A stretch of 64,000 bases of DNA from Chloroflexi bacterium CFX4 (lineage in GTDB: Bacteria > Chloroflexota > Anaerolineae > Aggregatilineales > UBA2796), in assembly GCA_021404685.1 (NCBI GenBank), contig QWHC01000001.1, forward strand, positions 62,001 to 126,000. The letters run 5' to 3'. The notes under the pieces were generated by a model, which saw only the letters and a list, made by a program, of their open reading frames with translations, was not told the origin of the DNA and ran no database searches. Below, one piece after another: positions 35,102 through 43,837 of this stretch; the stretch's first letter is position 1, and the number at the start of each line of letters is the position of its first letter. The translations under genes were made by a program, and so were the position numbers.

Positions 35102-36331
35102 TTACTTCAGCAGGTTGCGAATCTGCTCAGCAGCAGTCTTGAATGCCTCTTCAGCACCCACCTGCTTGTTGGCAACTGCCTCAACAGCGTTACCCCATGC
35201 CTGCCAGACCGAAGACATCTCAGGGATAGCGGGCATTGCCAAGGCTTCTGCGCCTGCCATGCCGAAAGCGATCAGGTCTGGGTCTTCCAGCTTCTCAAGG
35301 GCGGGCAAGAAGGCAGACGGACGGTCGAAGCCGAACAGCGCCATTGGTGTGCCAGTGCGCTCTACACCATCTTTGCCGGTGGCAGTCACTTCGATGTCCT
35401 CAGCCGCCACGAAGTCCAGCAGGAACGACTTGGCAAGTTCTTTATTCTTGCTGAAGGCGTTGATCATGAAGCCCTGCACGCCCAAGAACGGCTTGCCGCC
35501 GCCGGGGATGGGTGCAATGGCGTATGGCACGCCGCTTGGACGCAGACGGTCGCCCAGCGCCCACGGACCGGTGATGATCATCGCGGCTTCCTTGTTGGTG
35601 AAGAGCGTGTGCATCACGTCATAATCCACGCCAGCGGGCTGCAAACCAGCAGCGATCATGCCTTCAAACCACTTCAGCGCGGCGATGCTGCCTTCGCTGT
35701 CAATGCCCAGATCGGAAGCATCGTAGCCAACGCCTTCTTCATAACCAAAGACGTAGCCACCGAAGGCGGTCTGGATGGGGAAGAAGTGGTAGGGATCGCC
35801 GCTCTGGCGGACGAAACCGTATTTCACCACACCGGAGGCAACCAACTCGGCGGAGAGCTTCTGCACTTCCTCAAAGTCGGCTGGCACTTCCTTCACAATT
35901 TCAGGATTGTAAACAAAGGCGACGTTCTCAGTGGCATAGGGCATACCATAGAGAACACCTTCGTAGGTGAAGCCAGCCAAGGCAGCTGGTGCAAACTTCT
36001 CGGTCAGTTCGCCCAAGTCCATTGGCTCAAGCAGACCGTCTTTAGAGAGTTCGCCGATCCAGTCGTGCGCGCCGATGAAAATATCAGGTCCTTCACCAGC
36101 CGGCGAAGCAGTCTTAACCTGCGAGCGAATATCGCCGAAGCCAAGCTGTTGAACCCTTACCTCTACACCAAATTCTTCCTTGAACTTGACGGCGAGTGCC
36201 TCAAGGATTGGTGCGCGGGTATCATCTGCCCAAATCAGCAAAGTCGCTTCTTGAGCCTGAGCATTGAAGGTGCCGAACGCGCCAAAAGCGAACGCGGCAA
36301 TCAGAAGAAAGGCAACAATTTTGTTACGCAT
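35102..36331 (-). CDS. malE: Maltose-type ABC transporter binding protein MalE
   Basis: This 409-residue exported binding protein has signal peptide [24 protein letters not shown]. It is close in motif order to Mal[64 protein letters not shown]. It binds maltodextrin-type sugars outside the cell and delivers them to MalFG. GAGGGA lies before ATG 36331; the longer frame overlaps the promoter region. First gene of malE-malF-malG, with a TTGCAA palindrome over its -35. Confidence 0.93.
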   Translation of the reverse strand: MRNKIVAFLLIAAFAFGAFGTFNAQAQEATLLIWADDTRAPILEALAVKFKEEFGVEVRVQQLGFGDIRSQVKTASPAGEGPDIFIGAHDWIGELSKDGLLEPMDLGELTEKFAPAALAGFTYEGVLYGMPYATENVAFVYNPEIVKEVPADFEEVQKLSAELVASGVVKYGFVRQSGDPYHFFPIQTAFGGYVFGYEEGVGYDASDLGIDSEGSIAALKWFEGMIAAGLQPAGVDYDVMHTLFTNKEAAMIITGPWALGDRLRPSGVPYAIAPIPGGGKPFLGVQGFMINAFSKNKELAKSFLLDFVAAEDIEVTATGKDGVERTGTPMALFGFDRPSAFLPALEKLEDPDLIAFGMAGAEALAMPAIPEMSSVWQAWGNAVEAVANKQVGAEEAFKTAAEQIRNLLK

Positions 36332-36402
36332 TAGGGAATCCCTCTTTTTGGACACTATAATTGGGTGTCGGTTAACGGTGCGTATTTGTCTACGCGCTGC
36401 TA

Positions 36403-36430
36403 AATATACCGCGCCTTGCAAAACTTGCAA
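36403..36430 (-). promoter_or_regulatory. malE promoter with overlapping TTGCAA-N3-TTGCAA operator
   Basis: On the minus strand TTGCAA (36430-36425) is a -35, the spacer is 16 bases and TATATT (36408-36403) is the -10. The -35 is one half of TTGCAAGTTTTGCAA (36430-36416), an inverted repeat of the kind bound by LacI-family sugar repressors. No LacI gene is in the window. Confidence 0.6.
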
Positions 36431-36536
36431 TGGGTAGATTTAACTTGGGCAAAAGTTCATTTTCTGCACGTTTGTGAAATTCCTAACAAGCGTTTGTTCA
36501 CTTTTTTGCCTTAACAAAGCGCTCATACAAGCGCGC

Positions 36537-36542
36537 TATAAT
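36537..36542 (+). promoter_or_regulatory. -10 of the COG0523 GTPase gene
   Basis: GCGCGCTATAAT ends at 36542; TATAAT is a consensus -10, 45 bases before ATG 36588. A TTTGTT/AACAAA inverted arrangement lies upstream (about 36493-36518), but I recognise no known metal-regulator box. Confidence 0.5.
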
Positions 36543-36587
36543 AGGGTGCAGTGTTCATTTGGCGCGTTTTACGGAGCGCTTCCGCGC

Positions 36588-37667
36588 ATGACCTTACCCA
36601 CACCGCCCGCCCCCATCCCGCTCACCATTCTTTCAGGCTTTTTGGGCGCGGGCAAAACAACCCTGCTTAACTACTTACTCAACAGCGATCATGGACTGCG
36701 GATCGCTGTCTTGGTGAACGATTTCGGCGCGATCAACATTGACGCGCAACTGATCGTCGGTGTGCAAGATGCCGAACAGATCAACCTTGCCAATGGCTGT
36801 GTGTGCTGCACCATTCGCGGCGATCTGCTGCGGGCAGCCCTTCAGCTTGTCGAACGTCCCGATCCGCCTGAATACATCATCATTGAGCCAAGCGGCGTTT
36901 CCGACCCTGTCTCGGTCGCGCAGACTTTCCAACTGCCCGAACTGCGCGATCACATTCGGCTGGATGCCATTGTTGCCGTTGTGGATGCCGAACAATTTGA
37001 GCATTTGGAAGGCGCCAACGCTTATTTGGCATATGAACAACTGACGGTTGCCGATCTGATTGTGATCAACAAGGCAGATTTGGTCACGCCTGAGCAGATC
37101 GCTGCCTTAAAACGCAAATGGTTGTATCCAACGGCGCGTGTGATCGAGACCAGCTTCGGGCGCGTGCCGGTTGACCTGCTGCTGGATACCGGACGCTTTG
37201 ACCCTGCACGGCTGCAAACGCGCACGCCCAGCGATGTGCATGTGCATGAATCCGCGGCGCAGGCTGATCACGACCATGCGCCTGATCACCACACGCACGA
37301 TCACAGCGTGGTTTTCGCCTCCTATAGCTGGCAATCAGCCGCGCCGCTTTCGTTGAAAGCACTCCAAAAGGCGCTTAAGAAGCTGCCGCCGAGCCTCTAC
37401 CGTGCCAAGGGCTTGCTCTATCTGGCAGATGATCCAACGCGGCGTGCTGTGCTGCAAGTGGCTGGCACGCGCATCACACTGACGGCAGGTGAAGGATGGG
37501 ATGATAGCACACCGCAGACGCAGATCGTCGCCATTGGCGCGCCAAATTCATTCGATGCCGCCGCACTGGACGCGCTCTTTGAAAGCTGCCAGGCTGATCA
37601 GCAGCCGATCTCGATTGCCGATCAGATTTTGAGCGGCGCGCTGACGTGGCTGCGCGGCAAGCGCTAG
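36588..37667 (+). CDS. COG0523/CobW-family GTPase metallochaperone
   Basis: This 359-residue G3E GTPase has Walker A SGFLGAGKTTLLNYLL, the metal-binding CxCC motif GCVCCTIRGDL, NKADL, a His-rich stretch (about residues 215-245 with HVHE, DHDHAPDHHTHDH) and the CobW_C domain. These proteins deliver metal, usually zinc or cobalt, to client enzymes. A cobalt role beside a chlD-type chelatase 16 kb away is possible but unproven. ATG 36588 starts the conserved MTLPTPP...PLTILSGFLG; the longer frame reads through the promoter. Confidence 0.93.
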   Translation: MTLPTPPAPIPLTILSGFLGAGKTTLLNYLLNSDHGLRIAVLVNDFGAINIDAQLIVGVQDAEQINLANGCVCCTIRGDLLRAALQLVERPDPPEYIIIEPSGVSDPVSVAQTFQLPELRDHIRLDAIVAVVDAEQFEHLEGANAYLAYEQLTVADLIVINKADLVTPEQIAALKRKWLYPTARVIETSFGRVPVDLLLDTGRFDPARLQTRTPSDVHVHESAAQADHDHAPDHHTHDHSVVFASYSWQSAAPLSLKALQKALKKLPPSLYRAKGLLYLADDPTRRAVLQVAGTRITLTAGEGWDDSTPQTQIVAIGAPNSFDAAALDALFESCQADQQPISIADQILSGALTWLRGKR

Positions 37668-37694
37668 CGGGCAGCCATTTGTGCTGGCATGGCG

Positions 37695-38915
37695 TCATTC
37701 TCGCGGAATGCCGTAGAAGATCAAGCCGCCGCTTGCCTCTGCCAGCACAATTAGCTTGCCATCCGGCGAGAAAGCACCCGTCAGGAAGCCGCTTTGCCCT
37801 GCGCCAAGCGTTCCGCGCAAATAGTTGGGCGAATCGGCGCGAATAGATTCGACCAACCATAGATAGGCGCCGCGCTCGCTGCTCATCACACTGAGCAGCA
37901 GCGCACCATCCGGCGAGAACGCTAACGCCGCCGCCCTACCCCCGTGTTCGGTCAGGCGGCGCACCGCCGTGCCGCTTTCCGCCGCCTGCACAAAGACCTC
38001 ATCGCCACTGCCGCCGATTAACACATAGCGCTTATCCGGCGAGAAAACCAAGCCGCGCCGCGGATCAAGTTCTTCTGCGATCACGCTGTAGACCTGTGCA
38101 TAATCTGAGGCGCGGAAAACCTGCACTTCGCCGCGTGCGCCAACTGCCAAGAGCGTGCTATCAGCATTGAAGGCAAGCGCCGTTGGCGTCGCCTGAAAGC
38201 CGCGCAGGTCTGCTAAGACTTGCCCATTGCGCGTATCGTAGAGGCGCACCAGCGCGCCGCGCTCATCACGACTGAGGGCTGCCAAACGCACATTGTCGGC
38301 GGCGAACAGTGGCTGTTCGGCAAGGTAGCCTGTGCCGGGAACGCGCCGCAGCACGCGCCCCGTCAGCATATCCCACAGCCACAGCTCACCACTGCCGCCC
38401 GTGGTGGCAAGCAATTTGCCATCGGGCGAGAGCGCCGCACCAGTCACCGCAATCACACCGCTTGGCTCGGCAGGCAGCGGTGCGCGGTCTGCGGCGCGCA
38501 AAAAGCGCACACCGCGCCGCGTCACAAGGGCAATCACCTCACTTTGATCGCTGAAAAAGGCGTGCAGCACATCGCCTTCCGCGCTGCGGCTGGCATCCGG
38601 TTGGCTAAGCACCTGAATGCGCTGACCCGTGTTCAAGTCCCATAAAATCGCCACTTCCAGCCCATCTATGCTGATCAGCCAGTTCCGCACCGCATCAAAG
38701 GCAAAGCGGTTCACCGTCGCCTGGTGGGCCACCAAATTGCCGATCAGGGCGATCTTGCCAGCATTCGCCTGAGAGATTGGCTCTGCCAACAACCGCCAGC
38801 CGGTGCGCGGCAAAGTTGGCAGCGGTGCGCGGGTTGGGTTGGCAGGCAGCGCACTGCCCCCACAGGCAGAGAGCAAAAGACAGAGCATAATGAGGACAAG
38901 GCGGCGTATGGGCAT
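37695..38915 (-). CDS. WD40-like repeat lipoprotein
   Basis: This 406-residue lipoprotein has a lipobox (LLLSAC, Cys18) and about seven propeller repeats with SPDGKLLATTGGSGELWLWD, NADSTLLAVGARGEVQVFR, SPDGALLLSVMSS and SPDGKLIVLAEASG. It likely forms a beta-propeller binding platform on the outer membrane face. AGGAG lies 10 bases before ATG 38915, which is 3 bases after the stop of the preceding small membrane protein. Third gene of an operon with a CAP-domain protein. Confidence 0.82.
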   Translation of the reverse strand: MPIRRLVLIMLCLLLSACGGSALPANPTRAPLPTLPRTGWRLLAEPISQANAGKIALIGNLVAHQATVNRFAFDAVRNWLISIDGLEVAILWDLNTGQRIQVLSQPDASRSAEGDVLHAFFSDQSEVIALVTRRGVRFLRAADRAPLPAEPSGVIAVTGAALSPDGKLLATTGGSGELWLWDMLTGRVLRRVPGTGYLAEQPLFAADNVRLAALSRDERGALVRLYDTRNGQVLADLRGFQATPTALAFNADSTLLAVGARGEVQVFRASDYAQVYSVIAEELDPRRGLVFSPDKRYVLIGGSGDEVFVQAAESGTAVRRLTEHGGRAAALAFSPDGALLLSVMSSERGAYLWLVESIRADSPNYLRGTLGAGQSGFLTGAFSPDGKLIVLAEASGGLIFYGIPRE

Positions 38916-38918
38916 AGG

Positions 38919-39212
38919 CTAAGGCTCCTGTGGTGGGTGTTGGGCGCGCAAAAGGGAAAGGCTGAGCATGGCGACCAACAGCAGGCTAACGCCACCCAGG
39001 ATGAGCGCAATCACACCATTCTCGGCGGGTGTAGCGGGTGCGGATGCCTCAAGGCTTGGCGTTGGGCTAACTGCTGCCTGAGTCGGTGCGGCAGTGCGCG
39101 GCAGCGCGGGTGCTGTGCTGCCGAAGGCGCTGAGCAAGAGCAGCATCGCGCCGAGCGTCAGGGCGATGATCACGCCTGCCAAAACGATCACTTGCCGCAC
39201 GGGTTCGCGCAT
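38919..39212 (-). CDS. Small two-helix membrane protein
   Basis: This 97-residue protein has two membrane helices (about 8-30 and 66-88) joined by a Pro/Thr/Ala-rich extracytoplasmic loop. It is not a recognised family. It starts 5 bases after the CAP-gene stop and ends 3 bases before the WD40 lipoprotein, so the three genes are coupled and may form one surface complex. Confidence 0.68.
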   Translation of the reverse strand: MREPVRQVIVLAGVIIALTLGAMLLLLSAFGSTAPALPRTAAPTQAAVSPTPSLEASAPATPAENGVIALILGGVSLLLVAMLSLSLLRAQHPPQEP

Positions 39213-39217
39213 TTGCC

Positions 39218-40165
39218 CTAGCGCCTCCTGAGGATGTTTCCAAGCACCACACCGCCAATGATCAGCACATTCAGGGCGATGATTAGCGGGATGATCAGGC
39301 GCAGTAGGTTAGGCGGCGCCGAGTCCACCTCAGCAAGGGCAGACGGCAAGCTCGGCGGTCGGTCTGTGGCAACCGCAGCGATTGCGATGGCGGCGGGCGT
39401 GGCCGTTTCGCCCAACGTTGCCACGCTAAGCGGCGTTGGTGTGGGTGCGTTCGGCACCGCTGTGGAGATGGCGATCAAGATCGCTGTGGCGGTCGGTGGA
39501 ATGCCCGTTGGCGTATCTGTCGGCGTAAAACTGGGGCGCGGCGTATAGGTCATGGAAGGCGTCAAGGTGATCGTTGGTGTGGGCGTCTCGGTTGGTGGGC
39601 GGGTTGGGCGTGGTGGCGCAGCGGTGGGCTGTGCGGCGTTGCGCCCAGTGGCAGGGTTGGCGCCGGTCACACCTTCAGATTGAACGGGTGCGCGCCCACC
39701 ATTCCCAAAGACGACCACATACCAACGCCCGTATTCGCCGCCATCGCTGAAGCCGACGCCGATCTCCGTCCAGTTGCCCAGCATGTTGCTGTAGTGAACC
39801 GATGAATTCATCCACCAATTGAACGCCCAATCGAGGCTGGCGCTTCTGCCACCGACCACGTTTTCGCCGACGCGCCCGCTGTAGCCCGCCGCCGCCGCCC
39901 GATCTTGCGGGAGCGATCCGTTGCTCTGGCGGTGCGGATGGGTATAGGGCGTGGTGGCAAGGTAACGGCTGTGACTCTGGGCGGCAGCCGCGAGCGCGTT
40001 GTTGTAGCTGAGCGTGTTCAAGCCTTGTGAGGCGCGCAGTTCGTTGATGCGCGCCACAAGCACACCAGCCACATCTTGGGCAGCCGCTGTGCGTGGTGTA
40101 AGGCTGCTCAGGCTGAGTGGAAGGCTGAGCAGAAGCAGGATGAGCAAACGTATTAAGCGATTCAT
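39218..40165 (-). CDS. CAP/SCP-domain surface protein with Thr-Pro linker and C-terminal anchor
   Basis: This 315-residue protein has a signal peptide and a CAP (SCP/PR1) domain at about 35-165. The cavity residues are seen in AAQSHSRYLA, RVGENVVGG and VHYSNMLGNWTEIGVGF. A Thr-Pro-rich linker (about 180-245) and a C-terminal hydrophobic helix ending in RRR follow. CAP domains bind lipids or act outside the cell in ways that are poorly known in bacteria. No ribosome site is seen; TACACT lies exactly 7 bases before ATG 40165, suggesting a leaderless message. First gene of a three-gene operon. Confidence 0.88.
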   Translation of the reverse strand: MNRLIRLLILLLLSLPLSLSSLTPRTAAAQDVAGVLVARINELRASQGLNTLSYNNALAAAAQSHSRYLATTPYTHPHRQSNGSLPQDRAAAAGYSGRVGENVVGGRSASLDWAFNWWMNSSVHYSNMLGNWTEIGVGFSDGGEYGRWYVVVFGNGGRAPVQSEGVTGANPATGRNAAQPTAAPPRPTRPPTETPTPTITLTPSMTYTPRPSFTPTDTPTGIPPTATAILIAISTAVPNAPTPTPLSVATLGETATPAAIAIAAVATDRPPSLPSALAEVDSAPPNLLRLIIPLIIALNVLIIGGVVLGNILRRR

Positions 40166-40172
40166 GCCGCGT

Positions 40173-40200
40173 AGTGTAGCGCAAAGCGGCGCACTTTGAA
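40173..40200 (-). promoter_or_regulatory. CAP-operon promoter, leaderless
   Basis: On the minus strand TTCAAA (40200-40195), a 16-base spacer and TACACT (40178-40173) end 7 bases before ATG 40165. TTGCGCTACA at the -10 matches the P450 promoter. Confidence 0.55.
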
Positions 40201-40223
40201 AAGCACCGCTTAGCCTACACTCA

Positions 40224-41078
40224 CTAACCTTTTAAGGCGCCTTGCAGCATTGCCTCAAAGAAGCGCTTTCGCAGCAACGCAAAGAGCAGCAACACCGGCA
40301 GCATGATCACAATGCATGCCGCCGTCCAGACGTGATAGGCAATCTCGAAGCTGCTCTGAAAATCGTACAAACCAACGGTGACCGTCCGCGCTGTGCCGTT
40401 CAGCAGCACCAACGCCGCCAAAAATTCGTTCCACGTATCCACAAACATCAGCAGGAAGGCTGCCATCAAGCCGGGCGCTGCTAAGGGCATCACTACGCGG
40501 ATCAGTGCCTGAATCGGCGTGCAGCCGTCAATCAGGGCAGCCTCTTCTAGCTCAATCGGGATGTTATCGAAGAACGATTTGATAATCCAAATGGCGAAGG
40601 GCAAGCCGCCTGCTGTGTAGACTGCGGAGATGAACAGGTGCGCGTTAATGCCCTGCGGACGCAGCACACCAAGATCGCTAGCGATGCGGTAGAGCGGCAC
40701 GAGGTTCGTCAAGCCGGGAATCATCATCAAAGCGAGGATAGCCAGCTCTAAGGTGCGGCTGCCACGAAAGCGATAGCGTGAGAAAGTGTAGCTTGCTAAC
40801 GAGGCAAGCGTCACCACAACCAATGAGGCAGTGGTGGAGTTAAAGAGCGAATTCCACAGGTAGTAGCGCGTCATATCGCTGTTAAAGACTGTCTCATAGC
40901 CATCGAAGCGCCACGTCGGTGGAAAAAAGGTTGGTGGGCGCGTCAGCACTTCATCTTGGCTTTTGAAAGAAGTCATCAGCGTGTAGGCAATCGGAAAGAG
41001 GGCGAGCAATGCGAATAAGCCTAGCACGAAGTGCGTGCTGATCTGGTCAAAGCGCCGTGTCGTTTTGGAGGTGACCAT
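40224..41078 (-). CDS. Carbohydrate ABC transporter permease (MalG/UgpE type)
   Basis: This 284-residue permease has six helices and the EAA loop EEAALIDGCTPIQALIRVVMP. It pairs with the adjacent UgpA-type permease and the binding protein upstream. AAGGAT lies ~12 bases before ATG 41078. The specific sugar is unknown and no ATPase gene is adjacent. Confidence 0.9.
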   Translation of the reverse strand: MVTSKTTRRFDQISTHFVLGLFALLALFPIAYTLMTSFKSQDEVLTRPPTFFPPTWRFDGYETVFNSDMTRYYLWNSLFNSTTASLVVVTLASLASYTFSRYRFRGSRTLELAILALMMIPGLTNLVPLYRIASDLGVLRPQGINAHLFISAVYTAGGLPFAIWIIKSFFDNIPIELEEAALIDGCTPIQALIRVVMPLAAPGLMAAFLLMFVDTWNEFLAALVLLNGTARTVTVGLYDFQSSFEIAYHVWTAACIVIMLPVLLLFALLRKRFFEAMLQGALKG

Positions 41079-41145
41079 GCGCGGGACTATCCTTACTAGA
41101 ATACATCTCAGAAAAAACGAATGAAGGGTGGTTTTGAAGCCGCTG

Positions 41146-42063
41146 CTAATCGCGTCTGCGACCGATAATGCTCAAATAGAGGATGGTCAGGCTCATATTG
41201 ATCAGGAATAGGATGACTGAAACAGCCGCACCCGTGCCAAAATCACCTTGTTCCCAGCCTATTTGCAGCAGGTAATAAGCAGCAGTGCGTGTTGCACCAC
41301 CCGGTCCGCCGCGTGTGATTGAGAAAATCAAGCCGACTGAATTGATGGACTGAATAGAAGTCAGCAATACCATCACCAGCACGGTAGACCGAATTTGCGG
41401 CAAAATGACGCCGAAGAAGCGCTGAAAACGGTTAGCGCCATCCAGCGAGGCGCTCTCGATGATCTCTTGCGGCACGGTTTGCAGCGCGCCCAGCGAAAGC
41501 AGCGTTGTGAATGCCAAGCCGCGCCAGACCGCCGCTGCGATCACGATGGCGAGTGCGCCGCTGGACGTTGTATAGAGCTGTTCACCCAAGAAGGGCAGAT
41601 ACGTGTTGATCCACGCTTGCGCCAAGCCATAGGTTGGCTGGAAGAGCCAGCGCCACATGGTGCCTGCCACCACTTCCGAGATCACCCAAGGGATGAAGAT
41701 AATCACAAGGTAGACGCCGGTGAACTTGAAGCGCCGATTCAGCAGCAGCGCCAGCATCAGCCCAATGCTCACCGTCAGTGTGATATAGGCAAGAGAATAG
41801 GTGAGCGAGACGCGCAGACTCTCCCAAAAGCTGGGCGTTTGCAGCAGGCGCTCGAAATTGGCAAGCCCAACATGCAGAAATTCACCACGCCTGACGCGAG
41901 TCGTGCTGAGGTAGACCGAGTAGAGCGTTGGGTAAACTTGCAGCGCCAACAGCACAACAATCGAAGGCAGCAAGAACCAGAGCGGCAGCCACCGATAGTT
42001 CCGCCCGCTGCTGAAGGTGTGCGGCAGGGCATCGGCTTTTGCGCGCCAAGATAAGTTGGTCAT
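41146..42063 (-). CDS. Carbohydrate ABC transporter permease (MalF/UgpA type)
   Basis: This 305-residue permease has six helices and the EAA loop ESASLDGANRFQRFFGVILP, where the usual Glu-Ala-Ala reads Glu-Ser-Ala. It lacks the large P2 domain found in the malF of this window, so it belongs to the ordinary CUT1 type. AGGAA lies 7 bases before ATG 42063. Second gene of the operon. Confidence 0.9.
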   Translation of the reverse strand: MTNLSWRAKADALPHTFSSGRNYRWLPLWFLLPSIVVLLALQVYPTLYSVYLSTTRVRRGEFLHVGLANFERLLQTPSFWESLRVSLTYSLAYITLTVSIGLMLALLLNRRFKFTGVYLVIIFIPWVISEVVAGTMWRWLFQPTYGLAQAWINTYLPFLGEQLYTTSSGALAIVIAAAVWRGLAFTTLLSLGALQTVPQEIIESASLDGANRFQRFFGVILPQIRSTVLVMVLLTSIQSINSVGLIFSITRGGPGGATRTAAYYLLQIGWEQGDFGTGAAVSVILFLINMSLTILYLSIIGRRRD

Positions 42064-42108
42064 AGCTGTGTTCCTGAATAGCTTTGCTTCACCCTTAAGG
42101 CAGCAATA

Positions 42109-42130
42109 TGGGCGGATCGTTGCCCGCCCA
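42109..42130. repeat. Intra-operon hairpin between binding protein and permease
   Basis: TGGGCGG (42109-42115) pairs with CCGCCCA (42124-42130) around an 8-base loop. It occupies the same position as the malE-malF hairpin in the other operon and resembles the repeat at 56588. Confidence 0.55.
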
Positions 42131-42175
42131 CAACACTATGAAAGACGTGCTTTGCGGAAGCGCGCCGAATTGCTT

Positions 42176-43516
42176 TTAGTCTAGCCCTGCGTTGTACTCA
42201 TCTTGGGCAGCCTGCAAGGTTGCCATAATGTCCAGCGAGGGGTTAGTGATCAACCTGACAATGGCATCACCCAAGAGCGTAATGCCTTTGTCATAATCGG
42301 CAAGGGTTGGCGAAGGCGTGGCGTACTCACGCTGAATCTCTGCCACGGCCACCCAATAAGGCGTTTGGAATTCTTCCGCCGCCGCCGCCGAGATCAAGGC
42401 GGGCAGCGCACCATAGGCGGCGGAGTAGGCAACGTTCTCCGCCGTCGTCATTTGGAAGTCAATGAATGCCTGTGCCGCTTCCACATTTTGCGCGCCAACC
42501 GGGATGCCCCAGCCGGAGGCGACAATCAGCGAGGCGGGTTTACCGCCGGGCGCGGCAAACTGCGGCGCGATGCTCAGCTTGCCCGCCTTGAGCGCGGCAC
42601 CTACCGAGAGCGCTTCAGGGTCGAAGGTACCGGTGATCTCGCCCTTGAATTCGGTGCCGTCTGGCGCGGTGATCGGCGTCAGATAGACGTATGAGTAAGA
42701 GCCAGCCACAAAAGCACCTGCCTCGCCGCGCATGAAGGGCTGTTCATTATCAAAGCCGGGTGCCAGCGATTCCTGTGCGGCGTAGCCATTCGCAAACAGG
42801 GCGCGGGCAAATTCCACAGTTTTCAGGGTTGCCTCATTTGCCCAGACAGCACGCCCTTCGCTATCGGCGATCTGTCCGCCATAGCTGACGATTAGATTGT
42901 AATAGAAACGCTCTACCGAGATTTTTTCAGCTAGTTTGCCGGTAAAGGCAAAGGCATTCGGATTGGCTGCCTTTAGCTCAGCCGCCTTTGCCAGAAATTC
43001 ATCGGTCGTGGCTGGCACGCCATCAGGATAAATATCTGTCCAATAGTAGAGGAAATGCACGGCAGCATGGGCAGGCACACACAGAATTCTGCCATCAGGC
43101 GTGGTGCAGGCTGCCAAAGCGCCGGGATCAACATCGGCAAACCACGGGCGCGATTTCACCCAGTCGGTTAGGTCGGTCAGTGTGCCATTCTGCTCAAAAA
43201 AGCCGAGCTGCTGGCTATCCACATAGCTCACATCTGGCACTTCGCCGCGTGCTTGCACAGCAACGTTCAGTTTGGCGTTGATTTGGTCAAAGGGTTGGAA
43301 GGTGTTTGCAACCTCAATACCGAACTCGGCGCGGTAACGGGCAATAACATCTGCCAGCCATTTATCTTGCGTGTTTTGCGGATTCTGATCGTTAAATTTC
43401 GTCCAAAGCTGAAGGGCGCCGCTTTGGGCAGTCGCTGTGCTGCTCAGCGCGCCGAAAAGCAGGGCAGCAATCAGCGCTAGGCACAGTAAAAATCCAGTGA
43501 TTTTGCGCGTTTTCAT
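42176..43516 (-). CDS. ABC transporter extracellular solute-binding protein, family 1
   Basis: This 446-residue exported binding protein has a signal peptide (FLLCLALIAALLFGALS) and family-1 motifs: LQLWTKFNDQNPQNTQDKWL, GEVPDVSYVDSQQLGFFEQNG, GEAGAFVAGSYSYVYLTP. It delivers a carbohydrate to the two downstream permeases. GGAG lies 9 bases before ATG 43516; the in-frame extension covers that site. First gene of the second sugar ABC operon. Confidence 0.9.
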   Translation of the reverse strand: MKTRKITGFLLCLALIAALLFGALSSTATAQSGALQLWTKFNDQNPQNTQDKWLADVIARYRAEFGIEVANTFQPFDQINAKLNVAVQARGEVPDVSYVDSQQLGFFEQNGTLTDLTDWVKSRPWFADVDPGALAACTTPDGRILCVPAHAAVHFLYYWTDIYPDGVPATTDEFLAKAAELKAANPNAFAFTGKLAEKISVERFYYNLIVSYGGQIADSEGRAVWANEATLKTVEFARALFANGYAAQESLAPGFDNEQPFMRGEAGAFVAGSYSYVYLTPITAPDGTEFKGEITGTFDPEALSVGAALKAGKLSIAPQFAAPGGKPASLIVASGWGIPVGAQNVEAAQAFIDFQMTTAENVAYSAAYGALPALISAAAAEEFQTPYWVAVAEIQREYATPSPTLADYDKGITLLGDAIVRLITNPSLDIMATLQAAQDEYNAGLD

Positions 43517-43755
43517 GGCAAGAATCTCCAAGCGGATAGGAATGACAATGCAGAGCATAGCATAAAGCCAAACAGAGTGCCTAGTGAGCGTCGGATGAGG
43601 GCGCTTTATGCGGCAATCTACTAAACCATACTACAAAAAATCTCTGGTGTCTGGATTGCCTTGTGGGAAATTGGGACGCGCCTTGCTGCGCCCGAACGGC
43701 GAATCGGCCTTCACACCAAGCCATGTAAGTTTGCATTTCGTTTGCGGCACACCTT
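43517..43755. other. Intergenic region between divergent operons
   Basis: No gene or RNA is recognised here. The minus strand has TATGCT sequences ~50 bases before the binding-protein start that could serve as a -10 but have no good -35. Confidence 0.4.
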
Positions 43756-43775
43756 TAGCATGATTATGCTATAAT
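43756..43775 (+). promoter_or_regulatory. Extended -10 and palindrome of the two-component operon
   Basis: TGCTATAAT (TATAAT at 43770-43775) is an extended -10. TAGCAT-GATT-ATGCTA (43756-43771) is a perfect 6-bp inverted repeat that overlaps it, so a bound regulator would block the promoter. Confidence 0.5.
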
Positions 43776-43837
43776 GAACAATGTATAACATCCACAAAAA
43801 CAGGGACAGCCTGCCAAACATCGGGAGAGTAAGTGTT

